From Bemisia tabaci (taxonomy: Eukaryota > Arthropoda > Insecta > Hemiptera > Aleyrodidae), in assembly GCF_918797505.1 (NCBI RefSeq), contig NC_092798.1:2679501-2743500 (forward strand): a stretch of DNA of 64,000 nt, given 5' to 3'. Position numbers and translations under genes: made by a program. The first letter of the stretch is position 1, and every line of letters starts with the position of its first letter. Of this stretch, positions 1 through 11,634 are shown piece after piece. Below the pieces are notes generated by a model that saw only the letters and a list, made by a program, of their open reading frames with translations, did not search any database and had not been told where the DNA came from.

Positions 1-609
1 ACGGCAAATGTGTTTGCTTATATCCAACAAAAGAGAGAAAGTTTAAAAGGCGAAACTTACTGGTTCTCTCCAGAAAAAGTGGCAAACACATTAGTAAGGG
101 CTAGCGAAGGGCTGGTTAAGACAATAAAAAAAAATATTATCTCCATAGAATTAACAAATATTACTGAGCATAGAATAACATTACAGCATGACACTCTCTT
201 GGGCATAGTAACAAAAGACAAGAAAAATTTGGAACGTAAAAAGAATAGAGCAATTCCCGGAATAAAAAAATCATGTAAATTAAAATGGAAGCCATCAAAG
301 ATCATTAATAACAACATGTTAGAGCAAATTTCTCCTACCAAGTGTGTGACCCTACCTAATGAAACAAACCAAGACCATAAGATATCAAGACCATACAATA
401 AGAAAACAGCAGGTGGTAATAGAAAGGGCGCAAGTGAGCGCAAAAGACTGAAACGCCAAATTCTCAGGGGTAAACCTGCCCCACAATTTGCTAATGCACC
501 GACCATACTACCGCCTATTGAGGTCAATGAAAGAAATGTGCATCTACCATTTTATTGTACTGCACTCGGGAGATGTGATTCGTGCAAAGCTCTAATTACT
601 AAGTACTAA
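1..609 (+). CDS. Unidentified ORF, cut by the window start
   Basis: The frame is open from base 1 to a TAA at 607-609, giving about 202 residues with no visible start, so the N terminus is outside the window. The protein is very basic (many K, R, N) with no membrane segment. It ends in a small cysteine cluster (C-T-A-L-G-R-C-D-S-C) shortly before the stop, which could be a degenerate zinc-binding tail. I do not recognise the family. It lies 215 bp before a Ulp1-like protease frame on the same strand, so both may be parts of one mobile element. It could also be an exon or a chance frame. A donor-like CAG/GTAATA follows the stop at about 616. Confidence 0.35.
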   Translation, partial: TANVFAYIQQKRESLKGETYWFSPEKVANTLVRASEGLVKTIKKNIISIELTNITEHRITLQHDTLLGIVTKDKKNLERKKNRAIPGIKKSCKLKWKPSKIINNNMLEQISPTKCVTLPNETNQDHKISRPYNKKTAGGNRKGASERKRLKRQILRGKPAPQFANAPTILPPIEVNERNVHLPFYCTALGRCDSCKALITKY

Positions 610-824
610 CCACAGGTAATAAAAAAATAGCTTATCTCTACCTCACGGAACTAACCTGAAGGTGGAGAAAGCCGATTTGGTAAATTTAGGTTGTAAGTCT
701 CAATTTTTATTTATCATTTATTATATTAGGAGTTAGCATACCAACATTTATCATGTATTATTTTATCTGAAGAAGACCAAGGTTGTACATATGTTAAATG
801 TAATTATTAATTTTTTCATGTTAA

Positions 825-1670
825 AATAGTGGCGAAGTGCTCCGCCACATCTCAGACGCGATCATGGAAATGCACATAAGCAATGAGGCCATGCAGTTGC
901 TATCATCCCAGAAATGGCTCAGCGACGAAGTGATAACAGCGTACTTCGAATTGCTCCAACAAAGGGCGACTAGCGAATCCAACCTCCCTAAGATAAAAAC
1001 CTTGGACACCTATTTCTTCACATCGCTAAGAAATAGAGGTCCAAGTGCCGTGCAAGGCAGGTTCAAGAAATGCAACATCAATGAACTGGAATTAGTACTC
1101 ATTCCAGTTCATTACAACAACATTCATTGGACATTGGTGGTGTATGACTTGAGAGAAGGATCAATCTACTGGATTGACAGCATCCCCGATGACAAAAGCA
1201 CCGAACTGGAACTACTGCGGAGCGCTGGGAACACACTATTTGGAGATAGAACGTGGTACCTCGCAGAGGTGGACGCCCCTTCTCAAAACAACACCTGGGC
1301 ATGCGGAGAGTTCACGTGTGCATATGCAGAGTCAGTGGCGCGGAGGGCTCCGTTTGACTTCGAAACTTGCAATCTAAGGGACCAACTGAGGCTACAAATT
1401 GTACAACGAAAAGCAAGCCCATTCTCAACCGGACAACCCTACAGTGGAGTTCTACGCAACCTCTACAGACCTCGGCAACAACATCCGCCATCGGCCTGCA
1501 AAGAGCTAGAGGATGTGTGGATAACCAAGCAAAATCTCATCGATATGAGAAAATTCCTCCACAAAACTAAACAAAGAAAATCGAGGTTTCTTCTCAAAAC
1601 GGGGATAAACAAAGTGCGGTTATACCAAAAAGACATTATATTGATTCTGAAACGTTTAGAACATAATTGA
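825..1670 (+). CDS. Ulp1/SENP-like (C48) cysteine protease ORF, probably transposon-derived
   Basis: The frame is open from 825. The first GTG is at 837 and the first ATG at 864; a splice-acceptor-like TAG at 827-829 suggests it may instead be an internal exon. Numbering from 837, the Ulp1 family signature is present in order: a W-L-x-D-E-V segment at about 27-32, His97-Trp98, Asp114 in a W-I-D-S motif, Gln150 and Cys156 in a Q-x5-C-G-E-F motif. The His/Asp/Gln/Cys catalytic set is therefore intact. Family members cleave SUMO-like modifiers or isopeptide bonds, and they occur both in host SENP enzymes and inside several transposon classes. A basic tail of about 75 residues follows the domain. 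The neighbouring tandem repeats and unidentified ORF favour a mobile-element origin. No transposase or reverse transcriptase is seen next to it. Confidence 0.55.
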   Translation, partial: NSGEVLRHISDAIMEMHISNEAMQLLSSQKWLSDEVITAYFELLQQRATSESNLPKIKTLDTYFFTSLRNRGPSAVQGRFKKCNINELELVLIPVHYNNIHWTLVVYDLREGSIYWIDSIPDDKSTELELLRSAGNTLFGDRTWYLAEVDAPSQNNTWACGEFTCAYAESVARRAPFDFETCNLRDQLRLQIVQRKASPFSTGQPYSGVLRNLYRPRQQHPPSACKELEDVWITKQNLIDMRKFLHKTKQRKSRFLLKTGINKVRLYQKDIILILKRLEHN

Positions 1671-1850
1671 CCCTCATTAACCATTAACATTAACTCTCAT
1701 TGTTTTTTTTTCAGTGCGGTGTCACGAACATTTTAAAGTTTTAAAGTTTAAGAACATTCTTAATTTTTATATAAATTTTGAACATTTTTTTCTCAGCGAA
1801 AGTTAAAAATTTTTTTTTTAAACTGTGTTTGAAGATCACGCGCATCGAAG

Positions 1851-2091
1851 GCACGACTACCCTGCGGGCCCCTCCCGCAGCAAAACAATAGGAGGGCGAG
1901 ACTACCCTGCGGGCCCCTCCCGCAGTAAAAACATAGGAGGGCACGACTACCCTGCGGGCCCCTCCCGCAGCAAAACAATAGGAGGGCGAGACTACCCTGC
2001 GGGCCCCTCCCGCAGTAAAAACATAGGAGGGCACGACTACCCTGCGGGCCCCTCCCGCAGTAAAAACATAGGAGGGCGTGACTACCCAGCG
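1851..2091. repeat. 45-bp GC-rich tandem repeat, about 5.4 copies
   Basis: Five full 45-bp units start at 1851, 1896, 1941, 1986 and 2031, followed by a diverged partial unit. Each contains a perfect 7-bp stem (CTGCGGG / CCCGCAG) around a 5-base loop. Two unit types differ in the tail after the hairpin (CAAAACAATA versus TAAAAACATA) and mostly alternate, giving a 90-bp higher-order period. Because 45 is a multiple of three, several frames stay open across the array. I do not regard these as genes. Confidence 0.95.
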
Positions 2092-2490
2092 GCACTACCC
2101 AAACTTCTACTATATCATGGTAGCATGGTTATGTATGTATACATGTAATTCTAAGATTGATGATTAGAATAAGATTATTCCCTTTCCATTTTAATTTTTT
2201 TTTAAAATTATCTTTGACTTATTTTTATATTTTGATTTACATTCTGATTTTACACTTTGATTTATTTTTCCTCCTTTTCTTAGATTTTTAATTAAATGTC
2301 TAGTAATTAACCACCCTTGATATCTTGTTTTTTAGTAAGACTAATTATTTTAATTTCAATTTCAACATTTTACTTCTATTTACTGATAATGCTATGCTAT
2401 TCATACCACATATAATTTACATAAAACAAGATTATGTTATGCTCCAAGCCTCATAAAATTGTTTTAGTTTTGATTTTTTTTTATGGAAGA

Positions 2491-3068
2491 CTATGTATCT
2501 TGAGTACCTCTACCCCACGCATAAGCTGAGGGTGGAAGCCAAAAGAATGTTTGAATACATGTATATATATTATGTTTGCCTTTCCTCTGATAACTTACAT
2601 TTTCAAATTAGTATTTTTTTCTATGTATCTCGAGTACCTCTACCCCACGCATAAGCTGAGGGTGGAAGCCAAAATGAATTTTTGGATACTTGTATATATA
2701 TTATGTTTGCCTTTCCTCTGATAACTTGCATTTTCAAATTAGTAGTTTTTTTTTTTTTTTTGCTATTTCAAACATTTCAAATCACATTTTTACATTTTCA
2801 AATTAGTATTTTTTGCTATGTATCTTGAGTACCTCTACCCCACGCATAAGCTGAGGGTGGAAGCCAAAAGAATGTTTGAATACATGTATATATATTATGT
2901 TTGCCTTTCCTCTGATAACTTACATTTTCAAATTAGTATTTTTTTCTATGTATCTCGAGTACCTCTACCCCACGCATAAGCTGAGGGTGGAAGCCAAAAT
3001 GAATTTTTGGATACTTGTATATATATTATGTTTGCCTTTCCTCTGATAACTTGCATTTTCAAATTAGT

Positions 3069-3111
<43 letters not shown>

Positions 3112-3240
3112 ATGTATCTTGAATACCTCTACCCCACGCATAAGCTGAGGGTGGAAGCCAAAACAATGTTTGAATACATGCCTATATATTATGTTTGTCT
3201 TTCCTCTGATAACTTGCAATTTCTAATACTTATCAAATTT
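2491..3240. repeat. 130-bp repeats in a 325-bp higher-order tandem array, with long poly-T
   Basis: Five copies of a unit beginning CTATGTATCT start at 2491, 2621, 2816, 2946 and 3110. Each has a conserved core TACCCCACGCATAAGCTGAG. Copies 1-2 and 3-4 form a duplicated pair 325 bp apart. An uninterrupted run of 38 T at 3071-3108 precedes copy 5. No coding potential is seen. Confidence 0.9.
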
Positions 3241-3906
3241 AGTCTATCAATCTGGAATCCCGATTTGGATACTTTAATTATTTGGATGTTAGTGTTTTCT
3301 ACGAAATTTTTGAAAATTTTTGATGTTGTTGTTAGAATTTTTTTTAAAAAAGACGAATGCACGAATGCGTACCACTAATTCCGAAAATTTTTACTTGCTA
3401 CGTACCATAAATTCTGTTCTTGTATCATGTTATTGTATCTTATGTCATTTATTGTATCATTTATAATTCACTTAATCTTCCGGTTATCTATCCAAGATAT
3501 ATATCGTATTCGGTTATACTAGTTACAGGGCGAATTGCTCCAATCCACAAGTTATTATTGTCTCAAAGCTTCGCAAAGAAGGTAAAATACAGGTCACAGA
3601 ACATCCTCAGGAGTTGAATAATGTAAAGTCAATGCTGAGGTCAGCATTTTTGTGTAAGGGCGGGGTGAGGGAAGCGGAGCACAGCTGATGAGAAGCAGAT
3701 CGGTACACCACATCAGCGGATTGGGGCTCCACCAGCTGTGAGCCGCGTCCTCTACCCCCCCTAGACTCACGTTTCAGCCCGTACTCAGCAGACATGACCT
3801 ATATTTCGACTTCCTTCTCCAAGGCTTGCAGACACATTTGTTTAGTTTGCGGAAAGGCTTCGCTGGTCAAAGTGTGAGGACACACTTTCAGTCGAGATGA
3901 GTGGGA
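3241..3906. other. AT-rich, then GC-richer, non-coding stretch
   Basis: Bases 3241-3600 are AT-rich with nothing recognisable. From about 3610 the composition becomes GC-richer and merges with the inverted-repeat element that follows. A near-palindrome (AATGCTGAGGTCAGCATT) lies at 3628-3645. No supported gene is present. Confidence 0.5.
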
Positions 3907-5329
3907 TGTGACGAATGGATGGTGATAGTGACAACTGTCACCCCATTCGCAACAAACTGAAACTGGTAAGTTCGTCGGAGAGTGAAAGCTCGAGCTTAAA
4001 GCTCCAGGGTGCACTCCCCGATGAACTTACTTGTAGGAATCAGCTGTGAAGCGCCTTGGAGAGGGAAAGCGTCCGGCGGTCGGGATGTCACTCGGGTGGT
4101 CCAGCTACAGATCACGCGCGACATGGTGACATCATGTCGCGGATATGTGATCGCTAACATGCGAGGGACAGACCGATCACCCATAAGGACCAGTGATCTG
4201 AGAGAGACAGCGTCCTATGGCCATATGATGCCGAATCCAGCTGCTCATCTGCGGGTTGCCGGAGGGGGCACTGAAATCGCTGTTGTTTCACTAACATCAT
4301 CGGACCCGGCGATTTCGGGTCTCCAAATCCGGCAGCCTGCATGTGATGTTCCAGGGATATGTGATTTGGTGTCTTATGACCAGAGCCAAAAACGCTGGCT
4401 TCGGCTGTTTTCTTGGAGTTTTCGCGTGGGAACCCACGCCATCTCCCCTCCATCCGAGGTTTGATGAAAACTCCGGAAAATGGGTGAAGTCAGTCTCTCT
4501 CAGGTCTCAGCTAAGGACGGTTAGCTAAAAGCACCCACACCCTATACTGTACCGAAGTTAGCCTCCCGGCCCCCAGAGTCATTCTAGCCATTGAGCAGAA
4601 TTCGCTGCCGCGTCGGTAAATCAGTCTTCCCGCTCGAGCAGTTTGCCGTTCGGAACCCCGGAGCAATTCGCCCGCCAACTTGTACCCTTGTACAACCTGC
4701 CCTTGTTGCGGTGGACAAATAAACCTTGGTCTTCATACATCTGGTCTCTTCATTTATTTCACGAGGTAAATTACCATTGTCTGTACGTACGCTCTACCAT
4801 CTGAGCTTGATAGGGACTCAGCATACACCATCCCTATCTGGTGGCGCCCCCAAAAGTCATCATCCTGTCAGCACCGTGCGGGGGCTGATAGTGTGATTGT
4901 CATTCAGCGGTTGGGTTGTGAGAGTAGCCCACATCGCCTTGCTCTGCAAACCCCCCATAGTAGTTTTAGCCCCGCTCCAAGCCGCAGATGAGCAGCTGGA
5001 TTCGGCATCATATGGCCATAGGACGCTGTCTCTCTCAGATCACTGGTCCTTATGGGTGATCGGTCTGTCCCTCGCATGTTAGCGATCACATATCCGCGAC
5101 ATGATGTCACCATGTCGCGCGTGATCTGTAGCTGGACCACCCGAGTGACATCCCGACCGCCGGACGCTTTCCCTCTCCAAGGCGCTTCACAGCTGATTCC
5201 TACAAGTAAGTTCATCGGGGAGTGCACCCTGGAGCTTTAAGCTCGAGCTTTCACTCTCCGACGAACTTACCAGTTTCAGTTTGTTGCGAATGGGGTGACA
5301 GTTGTCACTATCACCATCCATTCGTCACA
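3907..5329. mobile_element. Inverted-repeat element with 348-bp arms and LTR-like signals in the spacer
   Basis: Arms 3907-4254 and 4982-5329 are near-perfect reverse complements of equal length (348 bp). The outer ends read TGTGACGAATGG and CCATTCGTCACA. The 727-bp spacer holds an AATAAA at 4718-4723 and a TGGCGCC box at 4842-4848, resembling a retroelement LTR polyadenylation signal and a primer-binding site. This could be a foldback DNA transposon, or an LTR whose end was duplicated in inverted orientation. No target duplication is obvious. Identical short reading frames on both arms are only a consequence of the inversion. Confidence 0.6.
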
Positions 5330-6680
5330 ACTGTTACCGTCATTGTACGGCTCTTACAGGTTTTTGACCTTTCATAGGTAGCGCGGGGACAGACTTTTTT
5401 AAGATGAACCTTCACCGTTGGCTTAACGAAAAAAAAAAAAAAAAAAAAAACGCTTTGCGCCCTCTGACCGAATTTGGGGATATCTTGCGACCCGGAAGGG
5501 TTGCTTTCAGATCATATTTCAAACATTTTAATTTAGTGGACTCGTACAGAAATTTCTACTTGAGCAAAGCCGCAAAAACTTTTCAAAATTGCCCAGTAAA
5601 TCTCTGGGACGAAGACAAAAATGAAAATGAAAATTGATTGAAAAAAAAATTGAAATGAAAATGAAAGAATTTACAATTTAATCACGTTGTATAAGAAAAA
5701 TAAAAAAAATGACACAAGGTACTCAAAAGAATAAATAAAAAATCTATCGTAAAAAACCCGTTCTTACAGATTACTCGATTGACTTTTGAGGCTATGTTCA
5801 CATGTTGAACCAATCGATATCGATACAATCTGATCCGTTTGATGTATCGAATACAATCCATAAAAAAAAGATAATCATACTTTTTCCATTTTAATTTCCT
5901 GAATATTTCCGAGGCGGAACCAAACTTCAACCAGACCGGTTTCGAACCTTTCACTCAGGGAGCACTTGATATGTTAAATAGGGGGGTCGGGGGCACGGCT
6001 GTGGGATCAAAATGGCAAACCGTAATTAAGGAAAAGTGTTATTGAAGTTGTTTTTGTTTCTACGCCCGACTGCGGAGAGGGGGGGGATTAGGGGGGGGGG
6101 GGCAAGTGGGGGCTTTGTTCGCCGGAAGCGCGGAACGCGTCAATTGTTTTCAGCGCGTTTCAAAGGCCGCATCGGGCTCCAGCTTGAGCTTCGAGAGTTT
6201 TGAAGTTGAAGCGACGCAGCCGGATCGTGAATTTTAATCGCATTTATCGGTGGAGGGGAAAAGGGTTTTTTGGTACGAGCCGGCAACGGGGCGGAGAAGA
6301 GCCCCGGCCAAGAACCCGACAACATTTAAATAAGATTTATCTAATTTGAATAAGATTTCACTCGCGAAATTGGCTCCCAGCACGGTAGACTGGTCAAAGC
6401 CACGTCAGCCACAACTGTCACAGAAACAAGTGTAACCGCCGGGGTTTTTCCACGCATCAACCCTCCTCCCCCCACCCCCGCGAAGGTTTTCCGCAGCTCT
6501 TCGCGGGGTCGGGGGAGTCTTTACGAAACTTGAACTCTCCTTCCAGGATCCGCCCCCCCCCCCTCGCAACTGCATTTTCCGCTCTTCGCTCCGGAACATG
6601 CTCTCGTCCCTCTAACCTGTTTCTCTGCAAGGTAAGAACATAGAGTACATAGAGTCGTAATACAATGAATTGAGCTGGTG
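5330..6680. other. Non-coding stretch with homopolymers
   Basis: It contains an A20 run near 5431-5450, several long G runs at 6075-6110 and C-rich tracts at about 6545-6565. The short reading frames are low-complexity and look random. I see no gene or structured element. Confidence 0.5.
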
Positions 6681-7085
6681 CACAGTGGATCGAGTCAATA
6701 AGAGAGGTCGGACAAAATTCGGAAACTTTAAACACTTATAACTCTTCTTCTTCTTCTAACTTCTGACTAGGGCCGTGACCCTGTTTGTCTAGCCTCTAAA
6801 TTAGTATATAAATATGATAAATAAAATATGATGGCGATGAGAGAGATCACTTAATACTCCGGGGATGAAAGGCAGCTCTGTGCCCATCTCTTGGGCTTGT
6901 AACTCAACTTGTACAAAACTTGTACAAAACTTTGAGGTTCTGAAAGTAGTTCCATTGATTTCCTCGTGAAATTTTCAACTGGCTGCACCCCTTGAAATGT
7001 AAAATGTGACGAAATAAACACCAAAATTTGCAATTTTAGTAAAAACTTTCATGTCCGACCTCTCTAATTGACTCGATCCACTGTG
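6681..7085. mobile_element. MITE, CACAGTGGATCGAGTC family, copy 1
   Basis: The ends are inverted repeats: CACAGTGGATCGAGTCAAT at 6681 and its complement ending at 7085, continued by a GAGAGGTCGGACA subterminal block. Related copies lie at 25612-25845 and 41655-41890. This one is about 170 bp longer because of extra internal sequence at about 6745-6900. Confidence 0.8.
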
Positions 7086-7353
7086 TGACATGCGTGTTAA
7101 CTCGTCAAATTGCAATAAATTACTTCAATGTGAAGTTTCATTGGGGAAGAGCTTCAAGAGGACGTCCTCGTCTTAGTGCGCCTTCCAATCCCGGTGATAC
7201 TCTCCGCTTTGCCGGGGAGTTCGTATAGTTGCTCAACCCAACCAAACCCAACTAAGGTCATTGAGGTCACTACACGCATTCATGGTAGTTGGCGCATTGG
7301 GGAAAAACGTCTATTCGACTGCAAATACCCTCATCTCGTTTCCTTTGTTTCAA

Positions 7354-7895
7354 TGGACCACTAGACAAGGTACGAATTTCAGCATTCTGATACATGTTTC
7401 TTAACCAGAATTTCACGCAGAACACGATTCGTGTAATGAAAATAACTGAAACCATCTCCTAACGAAGATATTAACGTTTTTATTTCACATTGGTTACATA
7501 AGGAATTTGAACTGCTCGCTCACAAAAAACTCAAAGCTCTACGTGAGTCAAATTACGCACTACAACGGTTTCAGCAAGCTTCTCAATCGAGCAATGTTCA
7601 TTTCCCAACATGTGTTGTTCAAACTATTAGCAATTGCTATAGCTGAGCCAAAGCGTCAAGATTGAGGTTGCCAGATTTTTATATCGCAGAGACTGTCATG
7701 ATAACGTTTCGCGCGCGGGGTGAATCACGTAGAGCATTGAGTTTTCATGAGCGGGTGGTTTGAATTTACGCATCAAGAATCATTAAATATCTTCGTAAGG
7801 AGTTGATTTTGATCATTTTCGTTGTGCGCATCGTGTTCTACGTGAAATTTTGGTTGTATCAGAATGCTGAAATTCGTACCTTATATAGTGGTCCA
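7354..7895. repeat. Inverted repeat, about 120-bp arms
   Basis: TGGACCACTAGACAAGGTAC at 7354 is mirrored at the right end near 7895. Further inward, the blocks around GAACACGATTCGT and GAAGATATT are also mirrored. The arms are diverged, so this is probably an old MITE. Confidence 0.65.
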
Positions 7896-8924
7896 TTTCC
7901 CATTTACTTCATCAAATAACATAAGGCAAGCATTATCGCTTGTTTCCAATGAATATCTTCATTCAGATAATAAGAAAAGTTTTCAGGAAGTTACGTTGAG
8001 TATTCTTCTATATTGTGGTGGTATCCCATTAATTTTGGTGGTACCCCAATCAATTAGGTAATCAATCACAATGTTGCGGTACTATCGCAACTTGTGTGTT
8101 GTACTGCCGCAATTAATAGGAAATGTCCAAATCATTCGAAAAGTTGGGGTAGTACCACAATTTTAAGGGATAAATATTTTTTCCCGTGAACCTCCTATAG
8201 TTGTCTACTCTGAAAAAATTGAATAAGACTGGAATCAATTGCCGTCTTGGAAGCTGACATTAACGGCCCCAGAAGTTAAATTATGCGCCAACATGACCAC
8301 TCTTCACCAATCACGACGTTGTGTATGCTAATCGCCCGCTCCTGAAGAAAGAACAAAAAGGAAATAATACCACCGTGTGACCGAAAACCGTAGTATCTGT
8401 ATTTCTGTGTTGAGCCACTATCATCCCATGCTCTCATATATCTCGAGGCTCATTCCAGAATGCATTTACTGCTCTTTTTTGTAACAAGGCAGTAGAAACG
8501 GCGCGCACAGAGCCAAATAAACCGAGTTGAATTTTTCAAGTAAAAATGATAATTCCGTGAGGCTCGTGGTCCTTGACTACCTGTTCTCCCGGGTTGGAGA
8601 CAGTGTTGGTATGTAGGCAGGCCATGGGCCACGGGTAACAATATTGACTTTAATTATGTTTGCTTTGGGATGTGTTTGCTCAACTTTTGTTTCAACTTGG
8701 GCTCACTGATTATGCTCCGGACAGCCGCTCCCTGGTGCTTCAGCGACCAGAGCTTGGCCCCCACTGTTGACTTGCATCTTGATTCCTTGTTTGATGCCTC
8801 TTTCCCTCTTACGGATCCATGACGTCATAAGACCTCGTCTTGAAACAGTTGGTGTCGTTTACCAAGAGTCGGTAAACACATGGAAAAGATGGAGAGAAAG
8901 GAGGGGGCCCAGTCACACCTTGGA
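7896..8924. other. Non-coding stretch, one degenerate inverted repeat
   Basis: At 8020-8165 the words TGTGGTGGTA(T/C)CCC and GGGGTAGTACCACA face each other, forming a weak hairpin that resembles material at 36600-36740. Nothing else is recognisable. Confidence 0.45.
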
Positions 8925-9730
8925 AAGCTTTCAACCATGGCTATGTGATTTAATTTAGCCTCTTCGGCCCTTCTGAGGTTGATCCCATAAATGAATCGGT
9001 TTCTGATTGCTGGGAATAAAACCAATTTCTTTTTTTTCTTTTTTTCTTTTTTTTGCATTTTTGGTCTTCTGAAGTGCACTCACGTTTGCAGACCCCATCT
9101 TAAATTTGGCAATTACTCCATAAATCATCATTCTTAGATGGCAGGGCGTAAATCCAAAATGTTGATATTTTTTGGTTACATTTCTGATCCTCGTAAGTGG
9201 GCCCCTTCTACTCAGGCAATTACTGCATGAATCTTTGTTTCCTGATGGCAGGGCGCAGATCTAAAATTTTGAGAATGTTGATTTTTTTTCTTTCCATTTT
9301 TAGCCCCTGGGAGTTAGTTGCATTTTTGCACCCCCTCTGAAATCTGGCAATTTCCGCAAAAAAACACGAGTTGAACCGATGCAATTCACAAGAATATCCA
9401 TGATTTTGGCAAAACGACTTTTATTACGAACGTAAAGGTTTCATAAATATGTCTGAAAGTGTGTTCCAGTCAAAATAATTTCGTGTTATTCATCAAACCC
9501 ATTCCTTGAAAAGCTTTCAACCATGTCTGTATGATTTCATTCAGCTTCATAATACCATTTTTGAGGTTGATTCCACAGTTCAATCGGGTTCTCATGGCAG
9601 GACGAATATTTAAAAATTTTCAATTCTTTGTTTTTTGCACTTTTGGTCCTTTGCAAAGTGCTTGCACAATTTCTGGGAGTCTTTTTTTTCTGGAAAAACT
9701 TGATTGTACCTCCTGTTTGTTTACTTGACC
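8925..9730. repeat. Degenerate tandem duplications
   Basis: A block with TTTCAACCATG, GAGGTTGAT and AATCGGTTTCT at 8925-9010 recurs in diverged form at 9505-9600. Between them, a module of about 125 bp built on GATGGCAGGGCG recurs around 9135 and 9250. The copies are old and non-coding. Confidence 0.6.
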
Positions 9731-10375
9731 TGAATGTGCTGATCTTCTGATGTAACGAAATTGAGTATAAAACTTTCAAAACTCACATTTTCCTCTTCGT
9801 TTTTTTTCACTTTTAAATTCGCTTTAAGTTTTGAAACTAACATAAACCTACTTTTTTGCCTAAAAATGTCTTAGTTTTCCTTCGTTTTCTTGAAAGGTCC
9901 GAAATTTCAAACTTACCTGAGAGGTACTAAAAATTTCCCCACCTAAAGTATTGTCTCAGAATTTAAAAAAAATTGATCCGTCCCTTGCTTGACGAGGAAA
10001 TTAGTTTTTTTCCCTCTAATATAAAATTTGATTATGTTGACTTAGGCCTCTTGACCCGGAACTGATTCAGTCATAATCGATCGACCGATTGATAATTTCT
10101 GGATTTTAAGACTTAATTTTCTAAGTCACATCGCTGATTCATGCAGGTTGCCACAGACAAAGTGTAATCAAAAGAAATATTTTAACTATTAAAATGCGTA
10201 AATTTAGCGAATTAGTGGAAATCAACACTCGCACTGAGCGTCCATTCAGCGTCATGTTAAAATATTTTTAGGTCGAATCCTCTACACCATAAAAAATTCC
10301 TGGCTGCAGTATGAGTCGAGATACCTAGGTGAAACGGTCAATTTTTCTGCCCGATGTCCGAACAAACATACCATT
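9731..10375. other. AT-rich non-coding stretch
   Basis: I see no gene, repeat or structured element here. Confidence 0.5.
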
Positions 10376-10628
10376 CTGCCGTGCTGAGGAAAAATGCCGT
10401 ACGAAAATTCATGAATTGCAAAATTTCGTCAGTTGAAATGTTTATTTTCGAGGAAAATTATGAATATTTCTCTTTGAAATTTTCAGACACTTTAGATCAA
10501 ATTACGAACAAAAATATTTGAAAAATTGGAAGTAAAATATTAACACATTTTACGGAGAATTCGTGATTTACCGAAGAAAATTCGGCAACGCTTGAAGGTT
10601 CATACGGCGTTTTTCCTTAATACGGCAG
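10376..10628. mobile_element. MITE, CTGCCGTGCT family, complete copy, 253 bp
   Basis: The left end CTGCCGTGCTGAGGAAAAAT is mirrored by a right end finishing TTAATACGGCAG. The bases outside both ends read CATT, a candidate 4-bp target duplication. Family members also occur at 15679, 23365, 31078, 33541, 34860, 39224 and 46462, with an isolated end at about 21884. Confidence 0.8.
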
Positions 10629-11300
10629 CATTCGCCGGACGATTAGAAATCTTGCTGTCTTAACATTCTGCTCACCGAGTATTTTAAGTTCCAGGCGTCA
10701 ACTCGTGCGCTGATGGCTGATGATCTCAAGTGTTTGCAGTCCAGTGACAACGACGTTGCGACACCGGTGTTTGTCCAACGTTTGAGTCATAAGTATCGTC
10801 CACAACTCCTGAAACACTCGGTGAATGACAGACAAGGCGAAAGTCATTTTGAACCGAAGGAAGAAGTCTGGATGTACTGATGCACTGGAAAAAAATTATT
10901 CGAGGCAAAATTGCCGAAAGAACGATTTTCATCAAGTTGAGCCGAACAATCTGATTTTCAGTTCCCAACAGAGGATCTCCTATTATTTCCTCGAGGATAT
11001 AAAATCCGAGTTGTTTTAATTTAATTTAATTTAATTTTTTTGCAATTGAGAGAGTCAAATAGCAACTCCAAACGGGCAATTTTGTGTCCTGAACACGATG
11101 GGCTAGAATATTGTATAGATTTCATTTGAAATTATGTTTTCTGGATCACGAACTCAAACTGTCATCATTCGGCTTTGCGGTTTGATATTTTTTCTCTTTA
11201 TTTCTTTCCTTTTTTTTTTGGATTTCTGTCTTTTCAAATGTCCATAAGTACTATCTTATTTCTTGCGGCATTAGTTATTCAATTCTAAGTTTCTGCGGGC

Positions 11301-11369
<69 letters not shown>

Positions 11370-11432
11370 GACAGTTTGGATTCAGTGTTGAAAAATGTTC
11401 GTTCTTATTTATGTTTTTTTTCAATGGAAAAA
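10629..11432. other. Non-coding stretch with a 55-T run
   Basis: It is AT-rich with no gene. A run of 55 T occupies 11303-11357. The ATTTAATTTAATTTAATTT microsatellite at about 11015-11035 is the only other pattern. Confidence 0.55.
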
Positions 11433-11634
11433 TTTGCGGGCTTCGAAGCTGTACTTACGAGCTATACAGCACTACCGTCCGTTGCGAGGTCAAAGGCTGA
11501 GTTCTGGGTTCTGGAGCCGTAGCTCCGACTGCTGCGGGTGCAAAGGCCGAAGTATCACCTGTAACTTTCGGCTTTTCAGCCCGCAACGGACGGTAGTGCT
11601 ATAAAATCCGTGAGCACGGCTTCTAAGCCCGCAA
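11433..11634. mobile_element. GC-richer hairpin element, 202 bp
   Basis: TTGCGGGCTTCGAAGC at 11433 pairs with the right end GGCTTCTAAGCCCGCAA finishing at 11634. An inner block, CAGCACTACCGTCCGTTGCG, pairs with its complement around 11583-11602. It is probably a MITE. Confidence 0.7.

Noticed and set aside
1851..2091. CRISPR-like appearance of regularly spaced hairpin repeats
   Set aside because: Units are contiguous with no variable spacers, and the DNA is eukaryotic.
1741..2148. Long open frames on both strands across the 45-bp repeat
   Set aside because: The unit length is a multiple of three, so frames stay open automatically. The predicted peptides are pure repeats with no upstream gene signals.
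4009..5240. Matching open frames around 4009-4464 and 4904-5240
   Set aside because: They are identical only because they lie on the two arms of an inverted repeat. No known domain is present.
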